A stretch of 26,588 bases of DNA, taken from the NCBI GenBank assembly GCA_037074765.1, contig JBAMDO010000398.1, forward strand, positions 1-26,588. The letters are read 5' to 3'. The number at the start of each line of letters is the position of its first letter. Within the stretch, counting starts at the first letter, position 1. The notes under the pieces were generated by a model, which searched no databases, had not been told where the DNA came from, and worked only from the letters and a program-made list of their open reading frames with translations. The position numbers and the translations under genes were made by a program. Shown in pieces: positions 1 to 18,100 of the stretch. The DNA is from Mansonella perstans. Taxonomy: Eukaryota; Nematoda; Chromadorea; Rhabditida; Onchocercidae.

Positions 1-24
1 ACTACTACTACTACTATTACTATT
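1..24. repeat. ACT/ATT trinucleotide microsatellite
   Basis: The window opens with five ACT units followed by ATT/ACT variants. In one frame it would read as Thr/Ile, so it could be the edge of an upstream low-complexity exon, but a stop follows shortly after and no splice signal supports coding. It is recorded as a microsatellite. Confidence 0.6.
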
Positions 25-446
25 GCTGTACTGGTACTGTAATAGTAATTGAATGAATTAATCATGGTATACTGATATATTGTTATAAAATTTTAATCAC
101 TTTTGATTATTTTCATTGCTCACTTTTTTTTTTTTTTTGTCCATTCCTTCTCTTTCTTTCTCTCTCTTCCCTTGTTTTCCCTTTTCATTAATCAATCCTT
201 TATATATTTATCCATTCATTTCTTTTGAAAAATTGATCGAAAATATTGAAATTATTTTAACATCAAAAATTTTTTATTTTTTTTTTTCCTATTTGGAAAA
301 ATTGAACTTGTATGGCAAATTTTATTATTTCATTTTTTTTCTCTTCATGAAAAATTTATTGATAAAAAATTTTTGATAAAATTAATAAATTTAAATAAAT
401 TAAGAAGAAACGAGCAAAAAAGAAAAAACCTTATTAAGAATCAAAC
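25..446. other. Non-coding low-complexity AT-rich stretch with pyrimidine tract
   Basis: No supported gene is visible. Positions 121-190 form a polypyrimidine run (T-rich with TCTTTC units), and the rest is AT-rich. The open frame at 116-376 is made of Phe/Leu/Ile/Lys codons read from this T-rich DNA and has no protein-like character. Confidence 0.6.
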
Positions 447-954
447 ATGTATTGTCAAAATAGAACTGCAGCACCAATAACAATTTGGACACCAGCATTC
501 ATTGGTGATAATAATAATGTTATAAAGAATCGTTATGATACTGCTAGTCTTCGTAATCATCTATCATCATCATCATCATCATCGTCATCATCATCATCAT
601 CGTCGTTGTCATCATCATCATCATCATCAACATCATCATTATCAACAGTAGCATTATCAATATCGGCACCAACAACACCACCAACAGCAATGGGAGTGGC
701 GAAATCAACAACATCGTCACTTAGAATGATGCCTGAAGTATTATTAGGAAAAAGTCGTGTTTTAACTGAAACTGATAATCATCATTATCATCATCATCAT
801 TATCATCATCACCATCATCGTCAACGTCAAGAACAACAACAACAACATTCCAGAATTTTTTTGCAATCTAGGAGACAAAAGTGGTTGACAGGACATCAAC
901 AACAGAAACAACAAGAAAAACAACAACAACAAGTGCAATGCCGTTCACATTCAC
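447..954 (+). CDS. Candidate low-complexity first exon, possibly an alternative 5' exon of the AGAP gene
   Basis: An open frame begins with ATG at 447 and runs to a stop at 1047-1049. It encodes a Ser run (about 30 Ser from TCA/TCG codons), a Thr/Pro patch, a His-rich block and Gln-rich segments, so most of the protein is codon-repeat derived. No domain is recognisable. A possible donor, CAC|GTAAAC, lies at 954/955 and leaves one extra base. The next credible exon (3318) begins with two bases of a split codon, so joining the two keeps the frame open into the AGAP coding region. That phase match, and the similar Ser/His/Gln composition of the next exons, are the only evidence. It could instead be a separate 200-residue frame, a transcript of another gene, or a chance open repeat. 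The intron of about 2.4 kb would be the longest in the window. What is seen is the open frame and donor; the link to AGAP is inference. Confidence 0.35.
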
Positions 955-1049
955 GTAAACAGCAAATTATAATTGCTGGATTGGGTTTGATTTTCGTTTC
1001 TCATTCATCTACTAAATGTGCGGTCGTATTAAGATGGTATGAACAATAA

Positions 1050-2396
1050 TAATGAAATAACTAATAGGAATAATAATAATAATAATAGTTATTAATGAAA
1101 AAATATTAATAAAGAATATTTAATTTCATACGATTTTGGTTGGTGTGTTTTTTTTTGAATTTCTTTAAATTATAACTTAAAATCTTTAATTGTGGTTTTT
1201 ATTTTTAGACTTAAAAATCATCAAATTGATGAAAATGAAAATTAAATTTATTTTAAATTTCAAAAATATATGGTACAATTTTAAAAAGTTGAAATAGAAT
1301 CACAGTTTTCTTACGGTTGAACTTATATTGTTGGTATATTAAATTAATCATCATTCTATAATAGTTATAATAATAATCAGTAATCATACTTTGAAGTAAT
1401 TTTTTTATTTTCGTAATTTTAATTCAAAATTTGATTTGTTCACATGTCATTCATTCATTTTTTGTATTGCATTACCAATTTCTTATTTATCCTTTTTTCT
1501 TTTCTCCCTCTTTTTCTCTCTTCTCTTTGTCTTTCTCTCGCTCGTTCTTTCTTTCTTCAATCCTTCAATTCTAAAATTTTGAACTTTTTTTTTTTTTTTT
1601 TTTTTATTGTATACTTTGATTCATTTTCAATTTTCATAAATATTTCCAGTCTTGTTTCTTACATTAGAAATGAATGCATAATTTGAATGAAAAAAATTTT
1701 CCATCAAGAAACAACTCAATTTAATTTATATTTTTTGAATTGAAGTATTTCGTCTACTTTTGAATATTCTACATTTATTGCGAATTTCCTCTTCTAAGCT
1801 TTTACTTCTCTAATGAATACATCGTTTTTTTTTATTGTTTATTGGAATATATTTTTACTTACTGTTGTCTTAATTAACCTAATTAACACTATTCTGAAAA
1901 GCTTTAATTTAATTTAATTTTTTTGCTAAAAGATTCATGAGCAAGTCTTTTATCTCAATGATTTCAACAAAGCTTAAAATATAAACCGAAATCTAATGAA
2001 ATAAACAAGAAAAAAAACAAAAAATCGAAGTTCAATTTTTTTATTTTAAAATTTTACAATTTTTTATTAAAAAAATTCTGTACATTATTGGTCTTGTTTA
2101 CTTCATATTTTTCATAATATGGTGTTCAATTATTAATTACTTTTTTTTTTTAATTTAAAGCACAAACAATTTAAAGATGATTTGAAGAAGATGAACAGAA
2201 AATGTACAATGATATACTTTTCGAGACTGATATAAACGAATATTAATCATCGATGTTTGTTGACAGAGAACGAATTGATATGATGTCATTTGACATCACC
2301 AAACATAAATTTTTAATTTTGCTCTTTAATATCTGAAATGATTAATTAATAATACTGATGTACTTAATTATGTTTAAATTACAAGTGGCAAAAAAA
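1050..2396. other. Gene-free AT-rich stretch (probable intron or intergenic)
   Basis: No supported coding sequence on either strand. It contains T-rich and polypyrimidine tracts (1494-1560 and a long T run near 1587-1606). The open frame at 1444-1686 is read from that T-rich DNA and is not credible. A small inverted repeat lies at 2281-2298. If exon 447-954 belongs to the AGAP gene this is intron, otherwise it is intergenic. Confidence 0.6.
2281..2298. repeat. Short perfect inverted repeat, 8-bp arms around TT
   Basis: TGATGTCA, then TT, then TGACATCA form a perfect inverted repeat. Each arm is one base from the TGACGTCA octamer bound by bZIP factors of the CREB/ATF type. A regulatory role is speculative, as such a motif can arise by chance. 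Confidence 0.35.
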
Positions 2397-2605
2397 AATG
2401 ATAGTACTATCAGGGTAGATACTATTAGTTAGTGTTAGTACTACTAATCATCAAGTATTTTCGGTACTTTATCAGTAAGTGTTAATACTGCGAACCAACA
2501 TGTGCTTACAGTACTATCAGTATGTTAGCTTATGCCATTAACACTAATTAGTAAATGTTAATATTACAAAAGTACTATCAGTTAGTTTTAGTATCTGCTA
2601 ATAAT
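2397..2605. repeat. Degenerate interspersed repeat built on AGTACTATCAG
   Basis: The 11-mer AGTACTATCAG occurs exactly at 2403, 2510 and 2571. Related pieces such as GTTAGTGTTAGTA and CAGTAAGTGTTAATACT lie between them. Spacing is irregular, so this is a decayed repeat cluster rather than a clean tandem array. No coding content is seen. Confidence 0.55.
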
Positions 2606-2634
2606 TATTTATTAGCTGTTTTCATTTTGTACAC

Positions 2635-2658
2635 TATATATATATATATATATATATA
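2635..2658. repeat. (TA)12 microsatellite
   Basis: Twelve uninterrupted TA dinucleotides. They lie immediately before a less AT-rich structured island (2672-2836). Confidence 0.9.
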
Positions 2659-2671
2659 CCTACATATATAT

Positions 2672-2836
2672 CAGGTTCACTTTAACAGTGAAAGGAAATC
2701 TTTTTGTACGTCGGGGTATCGAGGGATGGTTTCTGGTGCGGCACCACGATCTATTGCATTGTTCCCCTTTTAGGGAATACGACGGACCTAATCTCAGACC
2801 TTCTCATATATATGGGAAGGTCTGAGATTAGGTTCA
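2672..2836. repeat. Structured island with a 52-bp near-perfect palindrome
   Basis: This segment is visibly richer in G and C than its flanks and dense in inverted repeats: TTCACT/AGTGAA (2676-2692), TGGTGC-G-GCACCA (2734-2746), TTCCC/GGGAA (2762-2777), CGTCG/CGACG (2709-2713 with 2780-2784), and a 52-bp palindrome at 2784-2835. The palindrome has perfect 18-bp arms (2786-2803 and 2816-2833), and its centre is itself self-complementary. Only two positions break symmetry. It does not match a tRNA, hammerhead core or other RNA class I know. It could be a miniature inverted-repeat element, a structured RNA processed from a transcript, or a decayed transposon end. Confidence 0.6.
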
Positions 2837-3317
2837 ATTTTTCAATTATTCCAAAATTATGATGGATTAGATAAGAGAATTTATTTATGCAATTTGAAAA
2901 TGAAAAAATTCATTCGTGAATTCAGGCCAATTTTCTTTTTAATTCCTTTTTCGAATATTTAAGAAATGATTTTTAATTTCTAACAATATTTAATGTTCAT
3001 TTTTATTCTAAATGAAATAACAATAATAATAATTGTAATAATTGTAACAGTAATAATAATAATAATATTACCAAAAATGACGATAATGTTCTTATGAGAC
3101 AGAACTATAAAATTACTTAATTACTTTGATCAATTGTACTAAAAAAAAAGTGTTTATGAAATGAAATAACTGCAAAATTTCTTGTATTTTGCTTCAATTA
3201 CCAAAATTAATTGCTCATCAAAAATTAATTACTCATTTATCAAATTTTTCATAATTGTGATTATTTAAATACCCAAAAAAAGAATAACCTGATGAATATT
3301 TGTTTCTTCTTTTTTAG
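2837..3317. other. Gene-free AT-rich stretch before the first recognised AGAP exon
   Basis: No coding sequence recognised. Short AAT/TAA triplet runs lie at about 3018-3070. The stretch ends in a pyrimidine-rich splice acceptor (TTTTTTAG, last base 3317) that opens the first recognised AGAP exon. Confidence 0.6.
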
Positions 3318-11097
<7,780 letters not shown>

Positions 11098-12150
11098 AAA
11101 TATAACAATTCTTGTTTTGCAAAAAATATTTCATTTTGTATATTCCCACTGATTTGTTTATCCATTATTTTTGTGAAGGGAATCAGGGTTTTCGTACAAT
11201 ATTATATTTCCTAATATTTTATTTTGATTTCTAGAATTTAATTCAGCTTATGCATATTCCTAGTTAATCCAAATCTTAGCGAAGGCAAATTACATTTTAT
11301 CCAATTTCGCCGTTATTAATTCTGTGATGTAAAAATAGTTTCATATGGTTTGCTTTCATATGCATGTAATGTTTCTAAAACATTTTTTAGCAAATTTGCG
11401 TGTATGTGTGTTTTCTGTGTATAATTTTTTTTTTTTTACTTTTAAATACTGAAAAGGGAAAAGATTGCTATAAAATTTATTTTCATGCATGAAAATTGCA
11501 TTAAAACTATTCAGCTTTACAAGCATCTCCTTTTTTTTGTTGCTAATTCTTACAGCAAAACATATCGAAACGAAAAAAGCTGCGATGTCAGTTGTTTTAT
11601 GTAAGCAAAAAATTTCCTACTACTAATCAATTTACTCATTGCTATGGCAAAAGGAACCAAAAAAAAAAACAAAAAAAAAACTTTCCCAATGTTCTGGAAT
11701 GTAGAGCAGTTATAATCCGAATCAAAAATTATAATGAGATACGGATGTGCGGGTATCTTAATGTATTTAAAAAGTATGTCGCTGAAAGGAAAGGAAAAGA
11801 AATAACAGTTCATTCGAAAACTCCATAATAGGTGACATGATTATGATGCACTTAGCATAAGAAGGATGGAGGAGTTTAATCACCAGTCTGTTTATATTTA
11901 AGAAATAGCTCTTCTCAATGGATTTTCGAGAAAACTTGATTAAGTACAAAAATCCTTTTGAATTCTTTGGAGTTTCGCCAACAGAATTGCAATTGCAAGC
12001 TCTATTATTTATTGCCTGAGCCAATTAAATATATATCTTAATTATTTGGCAGAATTATTATTTGTCTTTCGCTTCAGATAAAAGCTTTGCCTTCTCACAT
12101 GACATCGATTTGATATTGCATCTTCTATCATAAAAATAACGTATTTCTTT
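11098..12150. other. Convergent intergenic region / 3' untranslated regions of AGAP and TMEM147
   Basis: Two convergent genes end on either side. The plus-strand side has no AATAAA near the AGAP stop; an ATTAAA variant lies at 11500-11505. The minus-strand side has an AATAAA for TMEM147 (12008-12013). The short open frames here (for example 11550-11828 on both strands) lack domain-like sequence, and I see no supported gene. Confidence 0.55.
12008..12013 (-). terminator. Probable polyadenylation signal of TMEM147 (AATAAA)
   Basis: TTTATT on the plus strand reads AATAAA on the minus strand, about 140 bases past the TMEM147 stop codon. Hexamers are frequent in AT-rich DNA, so this is a positional inference. 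Confidence 0.4.
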
Positions 12151-13962
12151 TTAATTTCGATACTGTGCGAAATGCGTTCCAAGTGATGAATATGCAATAA
12201 GTGTTCCCAACGCAAGCCCAGCAGTAAATGTGGCCTTTGCTCCAAGCAATGTCCAAGATCGAAGATCCAAATATACAACACCCACTCTGCAATACAAATA
12301 CCCAATAAATTTTTAATAGGATTCAAATTTAAACGTATCCGATTCCATCATAATATTTAGTTTGCAATAATTTAAGCTATAAACAACAACGCTTTACTCG
12401 CTTTGCTATGTAGCGAAGTTGTTTGTTCTTGTGCGAAATCGGCGTACAATAGCAAACATTACTTCAGTGGCATTTTGTGAGAAACAAAATACATCTCAGT
12501 CTTTTCACTCAGCTACGTATTACTAAGTGGCTCTACTAAATGAGATATTTTATAAATTGGCAAATAAACTTACTGTTCAATAAATTCATGAAAAACACAA
12601 ACTGCAATCAACAGTGCAACTATTTGCTTCATTCCTGATCGCAGATCATTACGGGTAAATAACCACACCAATGCTGCCATTGCTGTGAAAAAAAAGAATA
12701 TTAGCATAATAGACTTTTTGGTGATTTTTTGTGAATAATATGTTAACCTTTCTCTCCTACTTTTCCAATTATCTTCGTGACAGCTTTCGTAAGATATCAG
12801 CTCCTACATAATTTATGAGAAATAAAATAAGAAAAAAATAAACTTATCCACAAAGTAACTATAACATTTCAGCCTTCAAAAAAACCAATGAATTGAACAA
12901 AACTTTACCAATATAAAAGATTAGATCAATGTTCGAATTTAGGGCCATTTGAATGTATCTCCAATGAAATGCTGTTGCTCGGGCACCAACCCAAAAACCA
13001 ATCAACCGACTGGCTACACTGAAACAGCAAGCTCAAATCAAAAAAAAAAAAAAAACAGCAAAAAATCGAGTAAAAAGTACTAGAAGTCATACAACGAGGC
13101 GAAAAATTCCAAAATTTCAAACTATCCTCAACAGCAATCTGAACTCATTGAGAGATGAAATGTTTACGATCCAATAAATAATTAACTTTCAGTTCCATTA
13201 TGCATAAACAACTAAAAATGAGAGAGAAGTGTAGATCAAATAATAACACAGTAATATCTGAAAATTACCTGTGGGCAAACGCCCAGCCTAAGCCGACAGC
13301 AAGAAATCGTATCTCACTTTTACCAGCCATTAGATAGAAGATCACGATGTGTAGACCCATTACATCGAAAATATCCGCACTTGCTTTCATCAATTCCTTG
13401 AGAGAAATTTTCAAAATTTTAAGCTATCATATATCTTAAGACTGCATTGAATCCAACAAGACCTACCATTAATAAATCCTATTTTATTACATTTTCTAAT
13501 AAATTAGGGTACTAACCACTCTTTTACCAATAATCCCATTCATTAAAATTTATTTTATATCGACCAACAAAACAGTAAAGTAAAATTCAAAATCCATGTG
13601 TAGCACAAAAACCCTAAGTTTCAAGATTCCAATCTCAAATAACAATTGCTAATTTATAAGCTTAAATTAAAATAAAAATTCATAATACAACTTAGAATTT
13701 AATACAGAAACTAGATCAAATAGGAAAAATTAAAATTTAAAACCCATGAATTTACCGGGAGTAAATCAAATCCACTAGAATCGCTAGCTGGAAAAAATGT
13801 TGCAAGGACAAGCATTTTGCAAAGTTGCGTTAAAAAATACGCCAAAGCTGCATGTGCACATTTCCATATAGAACAATATTCTGATAATCCCGAATATCTA
13901 TATGCGATAAAATATGGTGCATACGATAATGCCATACAATTTATAAAGTGAAGAAATGTCAT
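12151..13962 (-). CDS. tmem147: TMEM147, ER multipass membrane subunit of the NOMO-nicalin-TMEM147 (BOS) complex
   Basis: TMEM147 is a small multi-spanning ER protein that works with nicalin and NOMO at the ribosome-translocon to help insert multipass proteins. Five exons on the minus strand join in frame: 13962-13756, 13396-13269, 13018-12909, 12682-12574 and 12286-12151. They give 229 residues against 224 for the human protein. The start MTFLHFINCMALSYAPYF matches the family N terminus. Further conserved blocks are SGLSEY..IWKCAHA, LCKMLVLATFFP, ELMKASADIFDVMGLHIV, WVGARATAFHWRYIQMAL, ALVWLFTRNDL and SWTLLGAKATFTAGLALG. The protein ends in HFAQYRN. Every junction keeps phase. The ATG at 13962 is preferred over the in-frame upstream ATG at 14010 because TTTTCAG lies directly before it, as for a trans-spliced leader. 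Nothing is broken or missing. It is convergent with AGAP and divergent from HELQ. Confidence 0.95.
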
Positions 13963-13970
13963 CTGAAAAT
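13963..13970 (-). promoter_or_regulatory. Probable spliced-leader trans-splice acceptor before TMEM147 ATG
   Basis: Read on the minus strand, ATTTTCAG is followed immediately by the ATG that starts the conserved TMEM147 N terminus. With no need for an upstream coding exon, this fits nematode trans-splicing. A cis-spliced 5' untranslated exon would look the same. Confidence 0.55.
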
Positions 13971-14236
13971 GAGAATAAAGAGAATTACACGTATGTATTC
14001 TAATTTTCATCTGAAAATATCACTTTGACAAACATCGAAATTCACGGAAATTATCATAGATTCTGGTAACTATTCACAAGATGTAGTCAGCCAAGATGCA
14101 TTTAACCACTTGCAACGAATACATGCAAAACGTTTATATACGTGAACATAAGCTTAGATAACAACAATAGATAACACCTGACCATCAGACGCTTGAAACT
14201 TTCCACTGATAAAAATAAACGGTGCGTTAAAACGAC

Positions 14237-14388
14237 CTTTTACCACTTAAAACTTTACTCTTAAAATTTTATTCTTAAAATTCGACCACTTAAAATTTTA
14301 CTATTTAAAATTTTACCATAAAACTTTATCGCTTAAAATTCCACCCTTAAAATTTTGCTGCTTAAAATTGAAATTTTACCACTTAAAA
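14237..14388. repeat. Degenerate 14-15-bp tandem array, consensus TTTTACCACTTAAAA
   Basis: About ten to eleven units vary around TTTTACCACTTAAAA (for example CTTTACTCTTAAAA, TTCGACCACTTAAAA, TTTTGCTGCTTAAAA). The unit is fairly constant in its CTTAAAA half and variable in the middle. It lies between two divergent genes. Confidence 0.8.
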
Positions 14389-15059
14389 TGGTGATCATTT
14401 TCCCATAGATCATTAATGAGATCAAAATACGAGAGTACAATTGGGTTTAGAGTAGTTTGTGATAAAATTTAAAAATAATGAAATAACATAGGTGATGAGG
14501 AGATAACACGATCTGATAAGAATAGCCAAGGAGTATGTTTAGAGAGAGAGAGAGAGAGTGATTGAGTTTGGAATATAACGATGACAGTTTGCGTTTGAGA
14601 AACAAATAGTACGATAGTGAGAAGTGTTTGAGAAAAAAAAGACAGTAGAGCAGTAAGAAATGAAGAAACGCAAAGATTGAGAGAATTTGCTGATAGATTG
14701 TTATAATTATTGTAGCAGTGATAAGAGTGCGTTGATAATAATAGAGTAAAGGAGACGTATTATCATTTGACGTTGCGTGTTTTTTTTTTTTTTAAATTCA
14801 TAAATTGGAAAAAAGTTAAATTAAACAGTTTAATAATTTTTTAAAAAACTTTTTTAAAGTAATATCTGCATTTTGAATTCCATTTCGTGATTATATTCTT
14901 TTCATTCTACAATTCAGAAACAGAAATAGATTTTATCGATAGCTGAAAGAGGAAGAAAAGGAATGAATTTCATTGTAATCTCTTTGAAGAAATTAATTGA
15001 AATAAATAAAAAATTAAAAATTTAATAAATGAAAACATGTACATCATCTATTCAATATG

Positions 15060-15066
15060 CTTTCAG
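15060..15066 (+). promoter_or_regulatory. Possible trans-splice acceptor in HELQ leader
   Basis: CTTTCAG ending at 15066 is a canonical nematode acceptor, 61 bases before the preferred HELQ start at 15128. If used, it would remove the upstream in-frame ATG at 15029. An out-of-frame ATG at 15093 would then open a short upstream frame of about 12 codons. Confidence 0.35.
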
Positions 15067-15127
15067 ATTCATCAATTTTCCCAGAGAATTTAATGGCCTC
15101 AAATTTGGTTATCATAATTATGTCATT

Positions 15128-18100
15128 ATGAAAGAGACACCGATAAAAGTGTTAAATCATGACGACAGTAATAGTCTTTTTACCAAAATAGTTCCAGAAA
15201 CACCAGTGAAGTCACCTAGGTTTTTTTTTTCCTTTTTGGTTCATTAAAATTTAAACTCATTCTTTATAGTTCGAAAATTATTATGTCGAAGAAATTTCAT
15301 TTCGAATTAAATGAAAAATTAATTACCTAAAGCTAAAGTTATATTTTTGAAATGAAGAAAGAAATGAAATTTCCAAAGAGTTACTTAATAAAACTTTTGA
15401 TTTATTTGTGAATTTTTGAAAAAGAAAATTCTAGATTAGATGAAATGAATCAAATAAGTTTTTGTTGATCACATGTAGGTGATATAAGTTATTTTGAATA
15501 GTAAAATTACTGTTGTATTTCTGTTGCAAATTAAAATAGTAATATATTTTTGCATTCTAAATGAAATAGTGATCAAATAAATTTATAGGCAATCAATAGA
15601 ATAAAGCGAACGACATCTCATAACATCATTGTTCATTGTATATTTCGTTGAATTGATTCATGGAAACTTCTTAATTCAGATTATATGCAGCAAAGCATAA
15701 ATCTCATTTGTGCTCGAGACGGAAGTCAGATTTGGTAAATTGCTCGAAAAAATTCAAAATACCGGAAATCCAGCACCAATGTACAGGTATTCATGAAAGA
15801 AATCTAAAGTTATTATTTTCTTCTTTGAATAAATTTCATTTTAAATTTAAAATTCGATACTGATAATATTGTAATATGTCTGTTCCTAGAATTCATTGAA
15901 TCTAATAATTTCCAGACGTTGCTTCATCCGACGCAGGAAAGAACGAAACAGGCAGACAAGTGATTGATTTTGCTCAAATAATGCAAGCACAGGTTGACAC
16001 GCAAATAGATTTGTTTTTCATTTCTAAAAGATTTTTATTTTCTTGTTAGATTTATTTTACTTTTATTTCTTTATTTTTTAAGTTTTATTTTTGTTTTTAT
16101 TTTTTTAATTTTCTTGCAGTTACGTGAAGGAATTTAAAAAAGAAATGGATAATTAAATTATCAGTTAAAAACAAAGTAATTTCATCGATTGAAATGTTTT
16201 GCAAATCTGGCCTGTAAAAAAAAGTTTTCAGGAAAGCAGATCTGACTCCGGTTTCGTGATTTCGGCTGAAATGTCACGAGGTAATGCATACGATGAGATG
16301 ATGAATATTTGTGGGATTTACAAGAATTTACGAAATATTTTGACATTTTACGGTGTGTGGTTGTATTATTTTATTGTTCATTATAACAAATTATGACTTA
16401 TCAATTGATCTTAACAGTATTATTGCATCATTCTCCTAAGGAATGTTTTTGCTTGTAAATAAAGTAGCAATAACTACAGTTGATTAGAACTTGATTATTG
16501 TTACTTTATTTACTTGATTGTGATCACTAATAATTTACAGCACATAACATTCCTTGATCTTCATTTTTTTAACTTTTTCTAATCCAGTATGTTATTTTTA
16601 GATTGGCAAAATCAGTGCTTAAATGACGAACATTTAATAAATGGTACAAATATGATTATTTCAATGGCAACTGGTGCAGGAAAAACACTTGTTGCAGAGG
16701 TTCATTTAATATACTTGTATGAGAAGGAAAATATCTTTTATTATGATTCCTGGAGAAGTCTCTTAGACGCTGGATCATCCAATTATTCTATTAACTGGAT
16801 TGATTGTTGGTAACCTGAGGGATTTTAGCATAAAGTTAAGGATGATTCTTCAACTTATAATATTTAGAGAAGAGTTGTTTCAGATTGTGATGTTACGGGA
16901 AATAATTGCCCGACGGAGGAGCTGCATCCTTATCGTACCATACATTGCAATTGCTCAGCAGAAAGTAAGTTCCTACGCAGATTGGAAAATGCTGAAGTGG
17001 CAGTGAGATAGAATTAACAATTTACAAGTGCATCGAATAATTTGTTGCTTAAGCTTTGATTATGTTATGTGGTGAGACGTATTTCAAAATTTTGATCAGC
17101 TTATTTTCATCATTTATATGAATTTAGGTTTATTCGTTATCAGTTTTCGAAGATAAGCTGAATGTGTGCGTGGAAGAATATGCGGCGAGCAAAGGTTGGA
17201 AGTTTCGGTTGTGATTTTTTTTACCTTTTTTAAATATGGAACTCTAAATCAATATTTCAATAAATCGATATTATTTTTCAGTTCATGTCCAAAAACTGAA
17301 TAAGACAACGTAGATTACCAGTCTGAAAAATTATCTGTTTTACATTTTCATAGCAGAAACTAATATCTTTTTTGGCAATGAAAACGGATTTAGGTGGGAT
17401 TCAGCGGAACATTTAAGATGTAGGATTCTCTGTTTTCCTAAAAAAAAGAAATAATAATAGTAAAAAGATTGGTTTAAACTCGCTTAATTGACGCTTATGG
17501 GCGTTTTTGCATTTTAGCTTTTTAGCAATACCAAATTGTTTCAATAATTAGTGTGCATTCAATCTATTTTATAGAAAAAGGGAAAAAAGGTACGGCAAAC
17601 AAAAGCACTTATATTGTTTTTAATTAGGTAATAGAGCGGAATCGGCAGTACTAATTATTTACATGAACTATAAGAATCTATTTCGGGATCGGTGCATATT
17701 TCAGGTCGTTTACCACCAATCAAACGTCGAAAAGGAGAATCTATATATGTTGCAACTATTGAAAAAGCGAACATGTTAATTAATAATTTGATAGAAGTGG
17801 ATCGCATTGACGAGATTGGAGTTGTAGTGGTAGATGAAGTAAGTAATGTATGCTATAATAATCAGTCTTTTATCATTGCAACTTTTTGTAATAATTAATC
17901 TAAAATATATGCTTCAACTGTACAATGGCTTATGAAGTTCTATTTTAATTATTTCGTTTCTATCTACTTCCTCTTTCTGATTATCACTGTGAACATAGAT
18001 GATTACCATACATCCGGAGGATAGAGTGGTACACATTTAGAACTTATAATGAGGTTTAACTCTTCAGAATTTATCATTTGTTTATTGGATGATAATTCAT

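Larger units (their letters stand above)
13971..15127. promoter_or_regulatory. Divergent intergenic region between TMEM147 and HELQ
   Basis: About 1.1 kb separates the two outward-facing genes, so promoters for both must lie here. It holds the 14-15-bp repeat array (14237-14388), an AG dinucleotide run near 14540-14560 inside a purine-rich stretch, and a poly-T run near 14780. No TATA or other motif can be assigned with confidence. Confidence 0.45.

Noticed and set aside
116..376. 86-residue plus-strand open frame
   Set aside because: Phe/Leu/Ser codons from T-rich and pyrimidine-rich DNA; no domain or splice support.
1444..1686. 80-residue plus-strand open frame
   Set aside because: Read from a polypyrimidine tract and a T run; looks like a membrane protein only because of TTT/CTT codons.
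2672..2836. tRNA, hammerhead ribozyme or Helitron end in the structured island
   Set aside because: No tRNA cloverleaf, no CUGANGA/GAAA core pair, and no CTRR end after the hairpin.
13963..14010. Upstream in-frame ATG that would add 16 residues to TMEM147
   Set aside because: It lies before a TTTTCAG acceptor abutting the conserved start, and the added residues have no counterpart in the family.
15589..15679. Exon starting after ATTTATAG at 15588 in HELQ
   Set aside because: In the required phase it meets a stop within five codons; the acceptor at 15679 gives a frame that stays open.
16120..16160. Exon after TTCTTGCAG near 16119 in HELQ
   Set aside because: In the phase needed it stops after five codons; skipping directly to 16232 keeps the frame.
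16700..16883. Continuation of the HELQ Walker A exon into 16700-16813, or an earlier acceptor near 16866
   Set aside because: Splicing at 16699 to the TTTCAG acceptor at 16883 gives VAE-IVMLRE with the spacing of the HELQ family; the read-through ends in a stop.
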